A stretch of 64,000 nt of DNA from Cliona cf. orientalis (lineage: Eukaryota; Porifera; Demospongiae; Clionaida; Clionaidae), in NCBI GenBank assembly GCA_963930775.1, contig OZ005693.1, positions 2,852,001 through 2,916,000 on the forward strand, in the 5' to 3' direction. Under the pieces are notes generated by a model. That model ran no database searches. It worked only from the letters and a program-made list of their open reading frames with translations, and had not been told where the DNA came from. The translations under genes were made by a program, and so were the position numbers. Below are positions 62,145-64,000 of this stretch, piece after piece; the stretch's first letter is position 1; the number at the start of each line of letters is the position of its first letter.

Positions 62145-64000
62145 TGAGAAATGGCCATTTTTTTGAACATCTGGTTCTGGCATGTACAATTGTTTTGATG
62201 AATGATCTTGGTCTTGTTAGATGCACAATTTGCTGGAGATTCTGATTTTCACACTTAGAAATTTCACAAAATTACCTATTTTGAGATATTTGGGTATTTG
62301 TTATGTATTACATATATGGCATATCCGGGCCATCCCTACTTATAGAGTCTACCGACTCTATGATACACATGACGATAGCCAATTCTTCAAGACCAACCTG
62401 TTCGGTATATTGCAGTTTCTCTAACTCTTCCTCCCCAACATAGGTTTTGTTTCCTAGCACTTCACCAATTTCTGCCTGAAGCCTACAAAGAGAGGAACGT
62501 ATAGAATTAAGTTGGTGGCTCTATACACACATATTGAGTATACTATGGCACCTTTCAAGTATATGAGGATGTTGGAGAGTAAGAATCATAGCAAACGAAA
62601 GCAAATTAGATGTGGTTTCTTGTCCAGCTACGTAGAATGTCACAAAGTCATCCACCAGCACTTCAATGTCTACACTGTCCTTCGTGGCTATGAATTCAAA
62701 ATGCAACAAGTCATCAAATCTTAGATATATTATTATTGAGTATTAAGGGCAGCTGGTAGGTAGCCATGGACTCACATGCCATCTGAAGTATGTGGGTGAG
62801 GATATCGTTTGGAACTTGCTTGCCACTTTCAACCATCTCTATCCTCTTCTTGATGCAATCTCTGCCGATCGTTCTCAGAGCTCTCATCGTTTCTCTGTAG
62901 CCTTCAGCTTCAAGAGGATGGAGGTACTAAGAGATGAACAATCTATTACCTTTGTAGTCAAGAAAATATATAGCTACCATGTTTAAATCTAAGACTACCA
63001 GATTAATCTCCTACAGCATCGCATTATAGACTAACCACATACATGCAGGGTGTGTGTATGTGTGTGTCTCTTGATATGCAAGTGTATTGGTGTGTACCTG
63101 GAACCAAGGATAGCGAATGTGTAGGTCCATTCCCTTGAAAGCATGATTGGTGAGGAATGATAGGGTCCCATCACCTTTGGCTCTCTTCAATCCTAGATTC
63201 TTGCCTTTCCATTGTTTGGTGAAGTCCGTACCAAATGCAACCTTCAGATCAAAGAAGTTAACGTTTAAATTATTGTTGATTGGCTAACAACAATACAGAT
63301 CAAAGAAGTGTGTTGTTTAGCTAACAAAGTGATAACAATCAAAGCTGACGAACCTTACTAATGACATCTTGGGTAAATTCTCCAAAGTGTACCTTCATTG
63401 GAACAATTGTACTTCCATTGGCCAAGGGCTGCATCTGATCTAAAAATTTCTCGACCATTTCATTGAAAGGTATTAGCAGAGTCTTCAAATAGCTAACCAC
63501 AAGGATAATATATTATTAGCATGGCAAGCTGTGATGGCTTCAATAATATCTCAAATATCATACCTTTTACGAAATGCTGGATCATATAGCTGCCTTCTTG
63601 GCTTCCAAGTATCATAGTCGACTATTGAAAATAGTCCATAACCCAAAAATCTGTGACACGAAAAACTTCCATGGCCATGAACTCAAAACAAACAATACTA
63701 GTTTCTGATGTTTGATGATTTGATTGAGAAGAGGCTAACTCCTGGTAAAGATGATCAAGATCATGACTTACCTTTGTCCCATAACATGAACAACCTTTTG
63801 CATCAATGCTGTATTCTTGCCGATAGCCGGTTGCATAATGATATTCTATAGACAAGAATTAATATTTTATTGACTATGTACACATCAGATTCTGTATACA
63901 TGTAGATTCACGTATGGTGTTAACTTTACCTTCACATTTTCAGGATCGACTGTGATCACAAACGGTTCATGCATGAAAAAGATCACAAAAGTTGGACTAG
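60083..64000 (-). CDS. Cytochrome P450, CYP46-like, gene G (5' end outside window)
   Basis: A close copy of gene F: last exon with stop at 60083-60085, haem exon near 60293-60367 (FPFGLGHRACIG), PERF exon near 60665-60755, K-helix exons near 60830-60943 and 62380-62484, I-helix exon near 62553-62690 with AGQETT, further exons to 63928-64000 (exon 3, cut by the edge). All visible exons are open. Two introns are interrupted by elements missing from F: a perfect hairpin (60422-60577) and a 1.34-kb insertion (61021-62362). Exons 1-2 lie beyond the window. Confidence 0.85.
60422..60577. repeat. 156-bp near-perfect palindrome in a gene G intron
   Basis: Arms of about 72 bp (TGAATAAACGAAG... and ...CTTCGTTTATTCA) have one mismatch around a 12-bp centre. 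The arms contain GACTAGATGCTC and CGAAACGTCGGCAAG. AATAGATATAG flanks the whole insert (about 60382 and 60577), suggesting a target duplication of about 11-12 bp; gene F lacks the insert. Confidence 0.85.
61021..62362. mobile_element. Composite repeat R2, copy 2, in a gene G intron
   Basis: Flanked by ATACA (61016-61020 and 62363-62367); the gene F intron shows the empty site. It contains a foldback with about 112-bp arms (61021-61133 and 61273-61387) and a 450-bp part that is the reverse complement of 8930-9440, plus a GC-rich segment with tandem CTAGCGC-like motifs (61670-61880) and an (AAAG)n run (62112-62140). No long ORF, so it is non-autonomous. Confidence 0.8.

Noticed and set aside
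62112-62145. (AAAG)n encoding a KERK-type peptide
   Set aside because: Microsatellite inside repeat R2; the related copy at 9.1 kb has a shorter run and no conserved frame.

Overview
This is an AT-rich, intron-rich animal nuclear fragment, most likely from a sponge (inferred). The supporting signs are small exons with consensus GT..AG introns (often 55-100 bp), an adhesion-type GPCR, an ATRIP checkpoint gene, a large family of CYP46-like cytochrome P450s, and many short foldback/MITE-type repeats. Nearly every host gene is on the minus strand. I saw no tRNA, rRNA, CRISPR or operon structure.

Layout. 1-2713: 5' part of an adhesion-GPCR-like gene that runs off the left edge. 3050-13198: a 5'-truncated second copy of the 3' half of ATRIP, swollen by transposons (a Crypton tyrosine recombinase at 4221-5472, pogo-like MITEs, foldbacks). 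13225-13907: P450 exon fragments. 13968-18891: a 4.9-kb CACTA-like element with perfect 13-bp terminal inverted repeats and a GTA target duplication. It carries a short plus-strand spliced gene-like structure with five tandem copies of one 68-nt exon. 18895-21620: a third, rearranged ATRIP scrap, a hAT-like MITE and unassigned DNA. 21622-25500: a complete adhesion GPCR. 25801-32964: the full ATRIP gene. 33207-64000: seven tandem CYP46-like P450 genes (A-G here), the last cut by the right edge.

The order aGPCR - ATRIP - P450 occurs twice (1-13.9 kb and 21.6-33+ kb), so the window records an old segmental duplication followed by decay and transposon loading of the left copy. The P450 array kept growing: A/B and F/G are recent pairs. 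C has a nonsense codon and E an apparent frameshift. D has an intact two-ORF DDE transposon inside an intron. Exon 1, the membrane anchor, is almost identical between otherwise diverged genes A-E, which suggests gene conversion.

Functionally the P450s should be ER-anchored haem monooxygenases acting on sterol-like or xenobiotic lipids. ATRIP is the RPA-sensing partner of the ATR kinase. The GPCR is a self-cleaving adhesion receptor. They are neighbours by duplication, not an evident pathway. The most unusual structures are the tandem 68-nt exon array inside the CACTA-like element and the transposase/SHOCT-protein element in P450 gene D.
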